Part shown: positions 63,392-64,000 of the stretch, piece by piece | Layout of the letters: the number at the start of each line of letters is the position of its first letter | How positions within the stretch are numbered: the stretch's first letter is position 1 | Origin: CAYLPJ01 sp964385465 | GTDB lineage: Bacteria; Planctomycetota; Phycisphaerae; SM23-33 | Length of the DNA: 64,000 bases | Direction: 5' to 3' | Assembly (NCBI GenBank): GCA_964385465.1 | Contig: CAYLPJ010000015.1 | Span: 44,054 to 108,053 of the forward strand | Made by a program: the position numbers and the translations under genes | The notes under the pieces: generated by a model | What the model was told of the DNA's origin: nothing | Seen by the model: the letters and a program-made list of their open reading frames with translations, nothing else | The model's database searches: none

Positions 63392-63515
63392 CGCCCCCTC
63401 TTGCGAGGGGCGGGCGACTCAAAATCCTCGTGACGCCGGTGATAAGGATTTTGAGTTTTGGCTCTTCCCGGGGCGACCCGGGAAGGACCGGTCGGGTTCC
63501 CCCTAAGAACCCGAC
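63392..63515 (+). promoter_or_regulatory. rRNA leader hairpin series
   Basis: Four stems in a row: CGCCCCCTC/GAGGGGCG (63392-63412), ACTCAAAATCCT/AGGATTTTGAGT (63417-63456, 12 bp, followed by TTT), TTCCCGGG-GCGA-CCCGGGAA (63465-63484, GNRA loop) and GTCGGGTT/AACCCGAC (63491-63515). They lie between P2 and the 16S gene. Processing, antitermination or folding of the rRNA leader are possible roles. The second stem looks like an intrinsic terminator. Confidence 0.7.
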
Positions 63516-63584
63516 ATGTTTCCAAGATCAATGCTCGTACGAATCCCGGCCTCGTCTTTGAGCGGGGCCGGGTCGAACGAAGTT

Positions 63585-64000
63585 CAAGTGACGGGTTTGA
63601 TCCTGGCTCAGATCGAACGCTGGCGGCGTGGCTAAAGCATGCAAGTCGAACGCGAAAGTTCCCTTCGGGGAGCGAGTAGAGTGGCGAACGGGCGAGGAAT
63701 ACATGGGTAACGTACCTCGAGCTCAGGGATAGCCCCGGGAAACCGGGGGTAATACCTGATACGGTCACCATTTCATAAGCTGTGGTGATCAAAGGTGGGG
63801 ACCTTCGGGCCTATCGGCTCGGGAGCGGCCCATGTCCTATCAGCTTGTTGGTGAGGTAACGGCTCACCAAGGCAACGACGGGTACCGGGACTGAGAGGTT
63901 GACCCGGCGCATTGGGACTGAGACACTGCCCAGACTCCTACGGGAGGCTGCAGCAACGAATATTCCGCAATGGGCGCAAGCCTGACGGAGCGACGCCGCG
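63585..64000 (+). rRNA. rrs: 16S ribosomal RNA, 5' part
   Basis: The primer-27F region GTTTGATCCTGGCTCAG starts at 63595, placing the 5' end near 63585. Conserved blocks follow: CTAAAGCATGCAAGTCGAACG, then ACTGAGACACTGCCCAGACTCC, then GAATATTCCGCAATGGGCG. The window ends after about 416 nt, so the 3' two-thirds, including the anti-Shine-Dalgarno, are outside. The sequence pattern fits Phycisphaerae better than Planctomycetia. Confidence 0.97.

Larger units (their letters stand above)
62762..63584. other. rRNA operon upstream region
   Basis: 823 bases without a gene. It contains two promoters (62950-62979, 63205-63232), an A8 tract at 63173-63180 and a chain of hairpins described separately. 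The stretch 62762-62940 shows nothing beyond GC-rich sequence. Confidence 0.6.

Overview
The window is about 70% GC and ends in the first ~416 bases of a 16S rRNA gene. The 16S signatures, a LEPR-XLL type surface protein, tandem Tat-exported sulfatases, PQQ and VCBS propeller proteins, planctomycete-style J-like domains without HPD, and ExbB/ExbD clusters all point to Planctomycetota, most likely class Phycisphaerae. I see no CRISPR array, prophage or tRNA gene. Most long open frames antisense to real genes are GC-driven shadows.

Layout. 1-3660: the end of a PQQ propeller protein, an intergenic inverted-repeat element, and a secreted VCBS-repeat protein. 3836-13057: seven tightly packed genes encoding a TonB-like-anchored VWA protein, an ExbB/TolQ channel, two ExbD proteins, a secreted TPR protein, a membrane protein with a degenerate J domain, and an exported DnaJ-type zinc-finger protein. 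This is the best candidate for an undescribed system. 13183-14709: a five-domain S1 protein. 14806-20400 (minus): a 1864-residue surface protein with a cyclophilin domain and a perfect 501-bp internal tandem repeat. 20615-24084: a promoter, a SAM-I riboswitch and a metY / metX-metW fusion operon. 24400-28191: a regulatory island with a pseudo-receiver LuxR protein, a sigma-28-like factor, a sigma-54 activator and a CheY-like protein. 28412-32773 (minus): a giant glycoside hydrolase. 32916-39014: an ABC exporter, a FAD oxidoreductase, two YkgJ cysteine-cluster proteins and a TPR protein.

39444-43262 holds hsp20, an RraA-like gene, a six-BON protein and a small membrane protein. 43286-45346 is a decayed mobile patch: an IS66 remnant ending 10 bp from a broken zeta-type toxin module, then an IS1182-like element whose catalytic core is deleted. 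45537-53163 (minus) carries a multi-PAS hybrid kinase, priA and a GH4 glycosidase. 53373-60842 is a run of tmk, holB, an ABC exporter with a PDZ-like insert, and two sulfatases. 60849-62761 holds a divergent pair, an HTH-EIIA fusion and a membrane coiled-coil protein. From 62950 on lie rRNA promoters and a hairpin-rich leader.

Starts were chosen from Shine-Dalgarno matches, overlaps and domain limits. Four genes (priA, rraA-like, a ykgJ and a TPR gene) show a TTGnnn-17/18-TAnnnT element ending 6-8 nt before ATG with no clear Shine-Dalgarno, suggesting leaderless transcripts. All functional calls are from reading the sequence; no database search was run.
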